Notes: generated from the letters alone by a model not told the origin. DNA of 64,000 nt from an uncultured Alphaproteobacteria bacterium (GCA_903860975.1 CAIOSI010000041.1:62001-126000), one strand, 5' to 3'. Positions 8,801 through 17,688 are shown, numbered from the stretch's first letter. Numbers and translations are program-made.

Positions 8801-9529
8801 ATGTTTCGCAAAACCATTCTCGTATCGCTCTTTATCTCGAGCGCCATGACGCTCGGTGTCGCCACGCCTACGGCCGCGGCCAGCAAATCGGACAGGGCAC
8901 GCGAAGCCATCGCCGCCGCCGAGGCCAAGCTGCAGGCCGCCGAGACCCTGGGTACCGCCACCGATGCGCCGCGTGACACGGCCGATGCGCGCGCCGCGCT
9001 CGCCACAGCCAAGGAAGATTTCAAGACCGGCGATCGGGATCCGGCGATCCGTGAGGCGATCCGGGCTTCGGCGCTCGCCGACACCGCCATCGGCATAACT
9101 CAGCGCCACAAGAACGACGCCCTCGTGTCTGCGCGTAACGCGCAGCAAGTGACGGCTGATGCCGCGCGCAATCAGCTTGCCATCGCTCACGATCAAGCCG
9201 CGGGGGCCCACGACCAGGCGCTCGCCGCACAGCAACAGGCTGCTACCGCTCAGCAGCAGGCGGCGGAGGCCAACGTGCGCGCCGATTCCGCTCAGCAATC
9301 CGCGACAGCTTCTGCAGCAGACGCGGCCGCAGCCCGCAACACCGCAGCGATTGCCGCTCAGACCCCGCCTGCTGCGCCTATGGTCGAGACCACCGTCACG
9401 ACGCAACATCCATCTGGCAGCCACCACACCACGCACACCAAGGTGACGCGTCGGACGACGACCACAACCGGTTCTGTTGCTGCGCCCTCGGATCAGGTCA
9501 CGACAACGACCAAAGTTACCCCGCAGTAG
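8801..9529 (+). CDS. Secreted DUF4398-type alanine-rich coiled-coil protein
   Basis: 242 residues. A signal peptide (MFRKTILVSLFISSAMTLG) is followed by a DUF4398-like helix pair: AIAAAEAKLQAAETLG, then ARAALATAKEDFKTGD, then IREAIRASALADTAIG. The middle is a long Ala/Gln coiled coil with AQQQAAT repeats, and the last 50 residues are Thr/His/Val-rich (TTHTKVTRRTTTTTG). The function of the family is not established; periplasmic envelope structure is likely. The ATG at 8801 is preferred to one at 8708 because GGGAGAAGG precedes it and the signal peptide then begins at residue 1. Confidence 0.75.
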   Translation: MFRKTILVSLFISSAMTLGVATPTAAASKSDRAREAIAAAEAKLQAAETLGTATDAPRDTADARAALATAKEDFKTGDRDPAIREAIRASALADTAIGITQRHKNDALVSARNAQQVTADAARNQLAIAHDQAAGAHDQALAAQQQAATAQQQAAEANVRADSAQQSATASAADAAAARNTAAIAAQTPPAAPMVETTVTTQHPSGSHHTTHTKVTRRTTTTTGSVAAPSDQVTTTTKVTPQ

Positions 9530-9768
9530 ACGCGACCGCGCCGTGGGCGGCCAAGCAAGTTCCGCCTTCGACGGGATGTTAAAGTTCGGTGCCCCGTTCC
9601 CACTGCGCGTTGGGAATTGGAGCCTCGAGCGCAGGCTAAATCAACACTGACGTCGCAAGGCGGGAAGCTGATTTCGGTGTCCTTGCGTTGACCCAAGACA
9701 TCGCTCATGCAGACGCCGTTCTCCACGCGAGGTGTGTTTTTGCCGCAGCGGGTTGGGCGGCTTAGAGA

Positions 9769-10497
9769 TCACATCAGCGGTGCACGCCGGCCCCGCAGGC
9801 GCTTATGATTTGTGCGGCGCATTGAGATGCAGGGCGATGGTGGCCCCCATCGCCACCCCGAGCCGAGGATCCAGCCCCCCAGCACGTCGCTCGGCCAATG
9901 CACGCCCAGGTAGACACGACTGACGCCGACGGCCGCCGTTAGCAGCATCGCCCCAACGAGCAAAAAGACCCGCTCGCTGCGCCGTTGCATACCGGCCGCC
10001 AGCAGGCCCGCCGCGGTCAAATAGACCACAGGCGTCATCATGGCGTGCCCGCTAGGAAAGCTGCTGGAATAAACGAGGTCCAGGTGACCGACGAGGTTGG
10101 GGCGGGGTCGGCCGATCCATGCCTTGATGCTCTCCGACAGGACCTGGGCGCCAACCACCGTGGCTGCGAATATCAGGGCCTGAAGTCGACGCGCATGGAT
10201 GAGCAGCATCACGGTCGCGATGATCGAAATGAGCACTAGCACGGTGACACCACCGAGCGCGGTCACGTCTCGTGCCGCCTCCAGCACCCATCTGGGTCCT
10301 ATGGGTACATCCAGACGCCCGGGGCTGCGAAACGCAAGCAGCAGAATTCGGTCGATACCCAGCACACCGCCCTCGCGCACCTCATCGGTCAGCCCTGCGA
10401 AGGCCGCCAGCCCCAACGCCACCGCAACAAAGGTCAGCAATATTCGGATCTCGATCAGCCTTCCCAGGTCAGCCCAGGCCAAGGCGGGTCGGTTCAC
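9769..10497 (-). CDS. PAP2-family membrane phosphatase, C-terminus probably frameshifted
   Basis: 242 residues with several membrane segments and the complete phosphatase signature: KAWIGRPRPN, SSFPSGHAMM and SRVYLGVHWPSDVLGGW. It should remove phosphate from a lipid such as phosphatidic acid or undecaprenyl diphosphate on the outer face of the membrane. After GGWILGSG the sequence turns into basic, non-membrane residues. Shifting by one base in the C-run at 9856-9859 gives VAMGATIALHLNAPHKS and a stop at 9803, which looks like a natural end. The start overlaps the stop of the kinase gene by four bases. Confidence 0.85.
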   Translation of the reverse strand: MNRPALAWADLGRLIEIRILLTFVAVALGLAAFAGLTDEVREGGVLGIDRILLLAFRSPGRLDVPIGPRWVLEAARDVTALGGVTVLVLISIIATVMLLIHARRLQALIFAATVVGAQVLSESIKAWIGRPRPNLVGHLDLVYSSSFPSGHAMMTPVVYLTAAGLLAAGMQRRSERVFLLVGAMLLTAAVGVSRVYLGVHWPSDVLGGWILGSGWRWGPPSPCISMRRTNHKRLRGRRAPLM

Positions 10498-11381
10498 GTG
10501 CGATCTACCGGCACGATGGCGTCAAACGCCGCAGGTTGAAAGGTGATCGACACCGTTCGCCCAATCCGGATCGTTTCGCCATCCAGAATGACCGGCAAGC
10601 GACCATGACCGGTCACCTTGACGGTCTTAACCTTCACCCGTTTCACCGAGGGGTCATGTCGCCAGTCATCGAACATCGCATGAAATGCGAGGCGAAAAGC
10701 TTCTGCCGCAGTCTCTGGGTCTAGGGCGACTGCCTCCAATGACAATTCGTCTTGTGTCAGAACTTGGGACACCAACGGACAGATCACCGCCACGGCTTCG
10801 GCGCAGCCCGCCAGACTGTCGCCGAACTGGTAGGTCAATGGCTCCGAGCCACTGCGCCGGATCGCCGTCATCGAGCGGGTCACAGCCTGGGTCAAGTCAC
10901 CGTGACGCATTGCTTCACGGGCATCGGCCCACAGCGCCGGCGCCCCCAGGATCGCGACGCAATAGAACGGTCGCCTCCCGACCTTGCCGCCACTGACTGC
11001 GCGCACCTGTGGGTCAGCCAGGGTGTCGGCGAGGGCCTGCTCCCATCCGATCCGACCGTAGAGCGCCTTGGGCAACATGTTCACCGTGCCCCCAGGGAGC
11101 GGGATCATGGGTACGCTCGCAGGTCCGCATTTTCCGGCAGCCGTCATGATGGTTCCGTCGCCGCCCAGCAGCACCAGAACTTCGGCCTGAGCGATCGCCT
11201 GATCCAGCGCTGCGGCGGCCTCGTCTGCTGTTACGACGACGATTTTCGCCTGCGAGAGGCCTGCGGCGTCCATTACGGTGCGGATCCTGTCCGCCGAGGT
11301 CGCATCGCACCCGCCGCTGGAGATGTTGATGACAGCCACCACGCGCTGTTTCAGCAGGGCCCTGGCGTCCACCCGCGTCAT
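10494..11381 (-). CDS. Diacylglycerol kinase-like lipid kinase
   Basis: 295 residues. The DAGK catalytic fold is shown by VVAVINISSGG at the start, LVLLGGDGTIMTAAG near residue 70 and PLPGGTVNMLPKALYG near residue 97, which bind ATP and the glycerol head. It should phosphorylate diacylglycerol or a sphingoid/isoprenoid lipid at the membrane. The ATG directly abuts the stop codon of the upstream metallophosphoesterase, and its own stop overlaps the PAP2 start, so the three genes form one translationally coupled operon. Confidence 0.87.
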   Translation of the reverse strand: MTRVDARALLKQRVVAVINISSGGCDATSADRIRTVMDAAGLSQAKIVVVTADEAAAALDQAIAQAEVLVLLGGDGTIMTAAGKCGPASVPMIPLPGGTVNMLPKALYGRIGWEQALADTLADPQVRAVSGGKVGRRPFYCVAILGAPALWADAREAMRHGDLTQAVTRSMTAIRRSGSEPLTYQFGDSLAGCAEAVAVICPLVSQVLTQDELSLEAVALDPETAAEAFRLAFHAMFDDWRHDPSVKRVKVKTVKVTGHGRLPVILDGETIRIGRTVSITFQPAAFDAIVPVDRT

Positions 11382-12185
11382 TCAACCCTCGCCCCCAATT
11401 CGCGGCCGCAGGGGCAGGACCCACACCCTGTCTACAACGAGTTTTCGTCCGTCCCAGGCCATTGAGGTTACCGACAGTTCATCGCCGCTCGCCTCGATCA
11501 CGTTGAAGCCCGGCGGAGCGCCACGCTGACGCTGCGACAAGGTCCCGGCACCGACCGAATAGGTCATCCCATCGCCATAGGACAACGCCTGGACAAAGGG
11601 GGCGTGGATGTGTCCGTTCATCACCAGATCGACATTGGCGGCCTGGGCTTTTTTGGCTGCGTGATGGCCGCCGCGTACCCGCCCGGTCATCGGCCCGCCG
11701 ATCTCCTCGATCAGGGGATGATGACAGGCCAGGACCCGAAGCGCGGCTGGAGGCGCGCCTGCGAACCGTGCAGCGATACCTGCGGCCTGATCACGAGACA
11801 CCTTGCCCTTTGACCAATTGAGCCGAAACTGCCAGCCTCGCGCGCTGTTGAGAGTCCGCACCGCAAGGCAATCGCCATCAAACGCAGATTGTTCGGCGGG
11901 CCCCACGGCATCTGCATAGCGTCCAAACGGCGAGGTCATCCGCTCGGCTAGGCCTAGCCAAGGGGTGTCATGATTGCCTGGTGTCGCAAGCCAGGGGTGG
12001 GGGATTTGGGCTAGCCACCGTTGGGTGGCTGTGAACTCGTCACGATGGCCAAATTGCGTCAGGTCGCCGGTCAGTACCATCAAATCGAACAGTGTAGCCT
12101 GGGCGAACTCCGTGGCCGCGGCCAGCGCATTGTCGTCCTCGTCGCCAAAGTGGATGTCCGACATGTGCAGGAGCCGTAGGCGCAT
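11382..12185 (-). CDS. Calcineurin-like metallophosphoesterase
   Basis: 267 residues. All metal motifs are present: LHMSDIHFGD, LTGDLTQFGH, TPGNHD, ACHHPL and MNGHIHAP. Enzymes of this type hydrolyse phosphodiesters or phosphomonoesters, including lipid intermediates such as UDP-diacylglucosamine. The frame stays open upstream to 12422, but that stretch is unlike the family and the start at 12185 puts the first strand at residue 1. It is the first gene of the operon with the lipid kinase and the PAP2 phosphatase, suggesting a role in phospholipid or lipid-carrier turnover. Confidence 0.87.
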   Translation of the reverse strand: MRLRLLHMSDIHFGDEDDNALAAATEFAQATLFDLMVLTGDLTQFGHRDEFTATQRWLAQIPHPWLATPGNHDTPWLGLAERMTSPFGRYADAVGPAEQSAFDGDCLAVRTLNSARGWQFRLNWSKGKVSRDQAAGIAARFAGAPPAALRVLACHHPLIEEIGGPMTGRVRGGHHAAKKAQAANVDLVMNGHIHAPFVQALSYGDGMTYSVGAGTLSQRQRGAPPGFNVIEASGDELSVTSMAWDGRKLVVDRVWVLPLRPRIGGEG

Positions 12186-12486
12186 CGGACGGTTCGCGTT
12201 TCCTGGGGCGTCAGGCGGCCCCAAAGCGGAACCGTCGGCGTCAGCCGAAGTTCCAGTGTGATCAGCCGGACGCCCCTGAGGGACAGGCAAGGAGTCTCGG
12301 GGCGGCGCACATGGCCCTAGTCCGGCTGAAGCCGGATAAGACCGGTTGAGGAAAGGGGCCTCAGTGGGGACTTTTTCTGAAGGCGCACGAGATCGCGCAA
12401 ACTGCTGTTGCAATGTCGCCAACTGTGACCCTCACATCACTTGCGACCCACAGACGGTTATGCAAGAAACCGCCGGCTCTTGGTGC
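12186..12486. other. Intergenic region upstream of the lipid operon and tRNA-Gly
   Basis: About 300 bases without a convincing gene. An open frame on the minus strand continues from the phosphoesterase but has no family-like sequence. It must hold the promoter of the minus-strand operon and that of tRNA-Gly; no clear -35/-10 pair was picked out. Confidence 0.5.
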
Positions 12487-12561
12487 GCGGGCGTAGCTCA
12501 GTGGTAGAGCTTCTGCTTCCCAAGCAGACGGTCGGGCGTTCGAATCGCCTCGCCCGCTCCA
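12487..12561 (+). tRNA. tRNA-Gly (anticodon CCC)
   Basis: A full cloverleaf with encoded CCA. The acceptor stem pairs GCGGGCG with CGCCCGC, the D arm is GCTC...GAGC, and the anticodon arm is TCTGC-TTCCCAA-GCAGA, giving anticodon CCC for GGG codons. The T arm is GGGCG-TTCGAAT-CGCCT with one wobble. The discriminator base is T, then CCA at 12559-12561. Confidence 0.95.
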
Positions 12562-12580
12562 ATGAGCCAGAAAACTATAA

Positions 12581-12655
12581 TCCTTTGAATTTAAAGGCAT
12601 GACATCCAGCTTCCCAAGCTGAATGTTGCATGCTTGCGGCCCACTGGCCGCTCCA
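12581..12655 (+). pseudogene. Decayed tRNA-Gly-like copy
   Basis: Exact 11-base (anticodon arm GCTTCCCAAGC, 12609-12619) and 9-base (acceptor end CCGCTCCAA, 12648-12656) matches to the tRNA-Gly just upstream occur with identical 39-base spacing. Over those 48 bases about 31 agree. The D arm, the T loop and the 5' acceptor strand are gone, so it cannot be a working tRNA. It may be an old tandem copy or the scar of an element integrated at the tRNA 3' half. A chance local hairpin is the alternative. Confidence 0.4.
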
Positions 12656-12814
12656 AATCCCAATATAATCGATCTGGTCCAACCCCTCGGCGTGGGGTTC
12701 GTAGCTGATGCCCCATCCACTGGATCGTGTTAAATCGCCCTAGCGTAAACCGTTAAGCTAGGCGTGATTTGTGGCGCCGTCACACGACGTCGCTGCGATG
12801 GCGACCGGCTGCGC

Positions 12815-13768
12815 TCAGATGCCGAATTGAGTGCTCCATGAGGCGAGCTTCTCCAGGCTCACAACCACGCCGCCGCAAGCAATTACGGCCACATAGCCAT
12901 AGGATCTCAGAGCTGGATGATTGTCGTAGGCCAGACTAAGCGCGGCCCCACAGGCGGGCTCGACCAGCGCCAGATGATCGTCCGCAAAGCGCTTGCAGGC
13001 GCGCACGGCCTCGGTGTCTGAGACGACGACCGGAGTGATCAGCCGGCGTTGCGACCAGTTGAAGGCCGTCTCGGCGACGCGGCGAGCGCCGAGGCTGGAG
13101 GCGATGGTCTCGATCCGGTCAAGCGTGATCGGTCGGCCAGCTTCCATGGCTTTGGCAAGGCAGGCCGCGCCTTGGGTCTCCACGGCGATGATGGCGACCT
13201 CATCCAGGCTGTGGCGGGCGAGGCCCTCAGCCACGCCACACATTAGGCCGCCGCCGCCCACCGCGACGATGATCGCGTCTGGGACCGGGCCGGCCTCGAG
13301 GATCTCGTCGATCAGAGTTGAATGGCCCTCCCACAGGATTGGATGGTCGAACGGGGGAACGTAGGCTGCCTCGCCGCGCGCTACGATCGCCCGCGCCAGC
13401 AGGTCGGCTGCGTCCCAGACGTCGCCCTCTACGATCACTTTTGCACCCAGGGCTGTGATCCGATCGCGCATGAAGGAGGGTGTCGTGGTCGGTACCACGA
13501 CAGTGACGGGGACGTTAAGCGCTTGACCGGCGTAGGCTGCCGCATAGCCCGCATTACCGCCGGAGGACGATACGAAGGCCTCTGCGCCGTCGGCCTTTAG
13601 TCGCTGACACAGCCGTCCAATCCCGCGGATCTTGAACGAGCCCGTCGGCTGATAGGCATCCATCTTTACAAAGGTCTCGCGCTCGCTCGACGGCAGGCCT
13701 CGGTGCGGAAGGTAGGGTGTGATGTGATGCAGGGTTTGAGGGCCCGTGGTGTGAGTTTTGATCGGCAT
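12815..13768 (-). CDS. Serine/threonine dehydratase-like PLP enzyme
   Basis: 317 residues of the fold-type II (tryptophan synthase beta) family without a C-terminal ACT domain. The PLP lysine is in YQPTGSFKIRG, the phosphate loop is VAVGGGGLMCG, and SSSGGNAGYAAAYAG binds the cofactor side. Such enzymes deaminate serine or threonine to the 2-oxo acid, or act as racemases; the animal L-serine dehydratase is a close layout. Of two starts, 13804 and 13768, the second is chosen because the family begins near MPIKTHTTG. It is divergent from the protease gene, 86 bases away. Confidence 0.82.
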   Translation of the reverse strand: MPIKTHTTGPQTLHHITPYLPHRGLPSSERETFVKMDAYQPTGSFKIRGIGRLCQRLKADGAEAFVSSSGGNAGYAAAYAGQALNVPVTVVVPTTTPSFMRDRITALGAKVIVEGDVWDAADLLARAIVARGEAAYVPPFDHPILWEGHSTLIDEILEAGPVPDAIIVAVGGGGLMCGVAEGLARHSLDEVAIIAVETQGAACLAKAMEAGRPITLDRIETIASSLGARRVAETAFNWSQRRLITPVVVSDTEAVRACKRFADDHLALVEPACGAALSLAYDNHPALRSYGYVAVIACGGVVVSLEKLASWSTQFGI

Positions 13769-13854
13769 CGGTCGGATGGGTCCTCTAGCGGGTGGTGCGA
13801 ACATTTGCCCGCAACGCCGTCGTGTTGTCTCCTGTGCACATAGGAGGCCGTCCG

Positions 13855-14985
13855 ATGTCCTGTCAGCCCGTCGCTGCTTTTGTCTGTCTAACGGCGCCGG
13901 GTGCCCGAGCCATGGTGCGCTTAGCTTTCGCTGTCCTGATGATCCTGACGCTGAGTGCAGTTTCGCCCGTTCACGCTCAAGCGCCGATCAAAGAGGCTGT
14001 CCGAAGCGAGGTCCCGATCCTGCAGTCAATGCTGTCGAATGGCGCGCGGCGCTACGCCGTGCCGGTGCAGGTAGGCTCCACCCGCCTGCTTGTGAGCCTG
14101 GATACGGGCTCGACGGGATTGCGCATTCTTCCAGGTGCGCTCGCCCGCGGTGATACGGGTCCGGACGGGGCACCGGAGACTTACGGCTATGGCTCCGGCT
14201 CGAGATATGAAGGTGTCATTGGCCAGGCACGTGTGTCGATCGGTAGCGCTGCTGGGATGGGCCCGGTGCATCTTATCCGGACCATCGGCTGCTTTGCCTA
14301 CCTACCGCACTGCCCAGCCTCGCGGACCACTCTCGACAAATATGGCATCGCCAGTGACGGCCTGCCGAACGAGGGCTTCAAGGCGATCCTTGGTATCGAC
14401 ATGGCGCCTGGCGTCGTGGGCAATCCATTGCGGTTCCTGGGCGCGCGGCGCTGGATCGTTGAGCTGCCGCGACCTGGCGAGGGCGAGGGCCGCTTGATCT
14501 TGAACCCTACCGAGGCGGAGGTTGAGGGCTATGTTATGGTCCCGCTGGCTGCACCTTATGCCCATGAGGTGGGTGGCGGACTGCATGACGCGACACCTGG
14601 ATGTCTCGTCAACAGGGACTCTCATGCTCGAGCGTGCGGAGTTGTTCTGATGGACACGGGCGCAACGGGCTTATCTGTCGCCAATGTACGGTTGGAGGGT
14701 GGGCCCTGGCCTGAAGGTTCCCCAATCGAATTCGAGCTTTTCGATAAAACCGGTCACCTGGCGGTTCGAGCATCCATGACCTCAGGTCTCCGCGACCAAG
14801 GAACGCGCCTCAGTTTTTACCGGGAAACCAGGGTCTACGGGACGGTGATCTATGCTGGCGCTGCACCCTATTTTGCCTATTCGGTGCTCTACGATCCGCG
14901 CCGCGAGACGATCGGCCTGAAGTCGCGCCAGCCGGGCCCGTTCCCCCAGAGCCCGCGCGCCGAGGTCCTGGATTCGACTCATTAA
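13855..14985 (+). CDS. Exported pepsin-like (two-DTG) aspartic protease
   Basis: 376 residues. AGGAGG (13842-13847) lies 7 bases before the ATG at 13855. An N-terminal hydrophobic segment (MVRLAFAVLMILTLS, residues 20-34) ending in HAQA looks like a signal peptide with a long n-region; an ATG at 13912 is an alternative start. Two active-site motifs are present: D83-T-G-S-T-G and D267-T-G-A-T-G. Their spacing of 184 residues is almost that of the two aspartates in pepsin. A hydrophobic-hydrophobic-Gly element typical of this fold is also likely in each lobe. Bacterial pepsin homologues are uncommon. Target proteins are unknown. Confidence 0.7.
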   Translation: MSCQPVAAFVCLTAPGARAMVRLAFAVLMILTLSAVSPVHAQAPIKEAVRSEVPILQSMLSNGARRYAVPVQVGSTRLLVSLDTGSTGLRILPGALARGDTGPDGAPETYGYGSGSRYEGVIGQARVSIGSAAGMGPVHLIRTIGCFAYLPHCPASRTTLDKYGIASDGLPNEGFKAILGIDMAPGVVGNPLRFLGARRWIVELPRPGEGEGRLILNPTEAEVEGYVMVPLAAPYAHEVGGGLHDATPGCLVNRDSHARACGVVLMDTGATGLSVANVRLEGGPWPEGSPIEFELFDKTGHLAVRASMTSGLRDQGTRLSFYRETRVYGTVIYAGAAPYFAYSVLYDPRRETIGLKSRQPGPFPQSPRAEVLDSTH

Positions 14986-15179
14986 GTGGATTCTAAGAGG
15001 TCCTGAATTTCGACTTTATAGATCGTTAAATTCAGACGTATGGAGAATTGAATTCTGTTTTTGAGAACAATAGTAGATTTTTTATCCTTACTGGACCGAT
15101 CCTTCGGCCTGATCGAGACAATGATTTTCTCTGGGAAAGCTCCATCATTGACCCAGGCTTTCAACGAGGGGTCGCCACC

Positions 15180-15428
15180 ATGTTTCGCGCGTTCACGGAC
15201 CATCCGGACTCGGTCGGCGAGACTTACTTTGAGCACATGGGCTCGGCGGCCTGGTTTGCCTTGACGATGTTCGTGGGGGCGCTGGCCTGTCTCATCCACG
15301 CCATCTTACCCTTCGCGTGCCGGAAGAGCGGTAGCCGCCGGATCAAGCTGCTGCACGAGCGCATGGTGACCAACCGCCACCGCGCGCGCGCCAGCCAAGG
15401 CTTCGTCGGCTACGCCGAAGGAATCTAG
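15180..15428 (+). CDS. DUF6356 small membrane protein
   Basis: 82 residues. The pattern FTDHPDSVGETYFEHMGSA, then one membrane helix (WFALTMFVGALACLIHAILP) with an embedded histidine, then a basic tail with RRIKLLHERM matches DUF6356. The family has no assigned function. The start at 15180 has a GAGGGG site 9 bases upstream; an upstream in-frame ATG at 15048 would add an AT-rich non-family stretch. The 190 bases before it are unusually AT-rich for this genome and probably contain its promoter. Confidence 0.78.
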   Translation: MFRAFTDHPDSVGETYFEHMGSAAWFALTMFVGALACLIHAILPFACRKSGSRRIKLLHERMVTNRHRARASQGFVGYAEGI

Positions 15429-15457
15429 GTGTCGCCCTCAGTCGCGAGGGATGACCC

Positions 15458-17563
15458 TTATTTTACCCAGATGTGGACCCGGTCTTGCGGCACCACATAG
15501 AGCTTGTCGCCCGGCTTGACGTCGAAGGCGTCGTACCATCCTGCGATATTGCGGATCGTGCCGTTCACCCGATAGACGGCTGGCGAGTGCGGGTCAGAAA
15601 CCAGGCGCTGACGCAGCGCGTCTTCGCGGATCTTCTCACGCCACACCTGTGCCCAACCCAGGAACACCCGCTGGTCGCCGGTTAGTCCGTCGATCACCGG
15701 CGCCGGCCGGCCGTGCAGATAAGCATGATAGGCATCGAGTGCGAGCGAAAGGCCGCCCATGTCTCCGATGTTTTCGCCCATGGTCAGGCCGCCCTGGACG
15801 TGCGCGCCGGGGTAGGGCTCGAAGGCTGAGTATTGCGCGCCCAGCTTGTCACGCTGGACGTTGAACTTGGAGTTGTCTTCTGCAGTCCACCAGTCGGTCA
15901 GCACACCCGCGCCATCGGATTTTCGACCTTGATCGTCGAAGCCGTGGCTGGTCTCGTGACCGATGACGCCGCCGATCCCGCCGTAGTTGATTGCGGGGTC
16001 CGCATTGGGATCGAAGAATGGCGCCGCCAGGATTGCGGCCGGGAAGACGATCTCATTGTTGGAGGGGTTGTAGTAGGCGTTGACGGTCTGCGGGGTCATG
16101 CCCCATTCGACCTTGTCGACGGGCCCGTGCATGCGAGCGACTTGGCGGTTCCATTCAAAGGTCTGGGCACGGCGGACATTACCGTACAGATCGTCCGGCT
16201 TCATCGTCAGCTTGGAATAGTCGCGCCACTTGGTGGTGTAGCCGATCTTGACGGTGAACTTGGAGAGCTTCTCAAGCGCCTTGGCCTTCGTCGGATCGCT
16301 CATCCAGTCGAGCTTCTCGATGCGTGCCCGAAGGGCCGTCTGGATGTCCTTCACCAAGGACTCCATTTTCGCCTTGGACTCGGGAGGGAAGTATCGGGCG
16401 ACATAAACTCGACCCACCGACTCGCCAACCATGCGGTCGGTGAATGCCGCAGCCCGCTTCCAACGCGGTGTTTGTTCCGGTTGGCCCGAAAGCTCCTTGT
16501 TATGGAAAGCGAAACTGGCGTCGACGAAGGGCTGTGACAGGAAGGGCGCAGCGCCGTCTGCCACGTGGAAAGCCTGCCAGGCCTTCAGCGTCTCGAGCGG
16601 CGTCTCAGCGTAGATCTTGGCCACCTTCGGGAAGGCGGTGTTGGTGGTGACAATCACCCTGTGGACACCCGGCAGTCCGCTCGCGGCCAGATAGCGGTTC
16701 CAGTCGATGCCAGGTGTGAGCGCATTGAGCTGGGCAGGCGTCGCAGGATTGTAGGTTTTGTCGCGGTCTCGACGCTGAATGCGGGTCCATTGAACCTCGG
16801 CCAGCTGCGTCTCAAAATCGACGATGGCCCTGGCGTTCTCCGACGGCTTAGGCCAGCCCGCGAGCGTCAGAATCTGCTCAACATAGCTCAGGTATTTGGC
16901 CTTTTTCTCCGCGAAAGAGGCCTGCAGATAGTAGTCGCGGTCGGGCAGGCCCAGGCCGCCGGTTGCTGCGAGCACCGCGTATTTCGTGGGAGATTTGGCG
17001 TCGATGGTGATGCCCACCGGCAGCACCGTGTCGAATCCAGCGTGGTTGCCCTTGCCCATCAGGTCGGTGAACTGGTCGCGCGTCTTGACTGCGCGGATCT
17101 GCGACAGCTCCGGCTGTAGAGGCTTTGCACCTTGCTTGTTGGCGAGCGCCTCGTTCATGAACGAGGCATAGGCCGCACCAATCTTGGCGCCGTCTGCGTC
17201 CTTCAGTTTGCCGGCCGCAGCGTCAATATCGATGGCGTGAGTGCGGCTCTCGGACAGGACGCTGAGCTTGTCGAAGTTTCCGAACCGGACCCGATCCGAC
17301 GGGATCGAAGTGCGCGCAGCCCACTTGCCATTGGCGTAGCTGAAGAAGTCGTCGCCGGGCTTGACCGAGGTATCCATGCCAGAGACGTCAAAGCCCCAAG
17401 TCCCATACTTGGGGGACGCAAGATCTTCGGCAGGAACCGGAGCCTCGCCGGCGCCTGTCAAGCTTGGGGCCTTGTGCGGTTTAGCCATGCTCAACGTCGG
17501 CGTCGCGCCCAGGGCAGCAACAGCAACGGCGGCGAGCAGGACGTTTCGGCGAGCGGGGGTCAT
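15458..17563 (-). CDS. M13 family zinc metallopeptidase (neprilysin/PepO type)
   Basis: 701 residues with a signal peptide (MTPARRNVLLAAVAVAALG). The zinc motif HExxH is H536-E-T-S-H540 inside VIGHETSHGFDDQGR, and the third ligand lies in GENIGDMGGLSLALDAY; NAYYNPSNNEIVFPAA upstream is the substrate strand of the family. It cleaves peptides in the periplasm. The ATG at 17563 is preferred to 17617 because a GAGAGA site precedes it and it begins the signal peptide. Confidence 0.92.
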   Translation of the reverse strand: MTPARRNVLLAAVAVAALGATPTLSMAKPHKAPSLTGAGEAPVPAEDLASPKYGTWGFDVSGMDTSVKPGDDFFSYANGKWAARTSIPSDRVRFGNFDKLSVLSESRTHAIDIDAAAGKLKDADGAKIGAAYASFMNEALANKQGAKPLQPELSQIRAVKTRDQFTDLMGKGNHAGFDTVLPVGITIDAKSPTKYAVLAATGGLGLPDRDYYLQASFAEKKAKYLSYVEQILTLAGWPKPSENARAIVDFETQLAEVQWTRIQRRDRDKTYNPATPAQLNALTPGIDWNRYLAASGLPGVHRVIVTTNTAFPKVAKIYAETPLETLKAWQAFHVADGAAPFLSQPFVDASFAFHNKELSGQPEQTPRWKRAAAFTDRMVGESVGRVYVARYFPPESKAKMESLVKDIQTALRARIEKLDWMSDPTKAKALEKLSKFTVKIGYTTKWRDYSKLTMKPDDLYGNVRRAQTFEWNRQVARMHGPVDKVEWGMTPQTVNAYYNPSNNEIVFPAAILAAPFFDPNADPAINYGGIGGVIGHETSHGFDDQGRKSDGAGVLTDWWTAEDNSKFNVQRDKLGAQYSAFEPYPGAHVQGGLTMGENIGDMGGLSLALDAYHAYLHGRPAPVIDGLTGDQRVFLGWAQVWREKIREDALRQRLVSDPHSPAVYRVNGTIRNIAGWYDAFDVKPGDKLYVVPQDRVHIWVK

Positions 17564-17688
17564 CGGCGTCTCTCTGATGCGCAGAATGCGATTTGCAGGG
17601 ATGGACTTGCGGGGCAAGCCAAGAAACTTGGAATTTTGATGCTGCGCAAGCGATCTTCTTGGGCAGCGAGCTTCCCGTTTCGATGGCG

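Noticed and set aside
12361..12720. Minus-strand open frame of 119 residues over the tRNA-Gly gene, with GRGDSNARPSAWEAEALPLS
   Set aside because: This sequence is the well-known false protein read from the antisense of a tRNA gene.
15040..15056. AGAATT-G-AATTCT palindrome in the AT-rich DNA before the DUF6356 gene
   Set aside because: Short AT-rich palindromes arise easily in such DNA and nothing else supports an operator.
14982..15299. 105-residue minus-strand frame overlapping the DUF6356 gene
   Set aside because: No family pattern or ribosome site, and it lies opposite a recognised gene.
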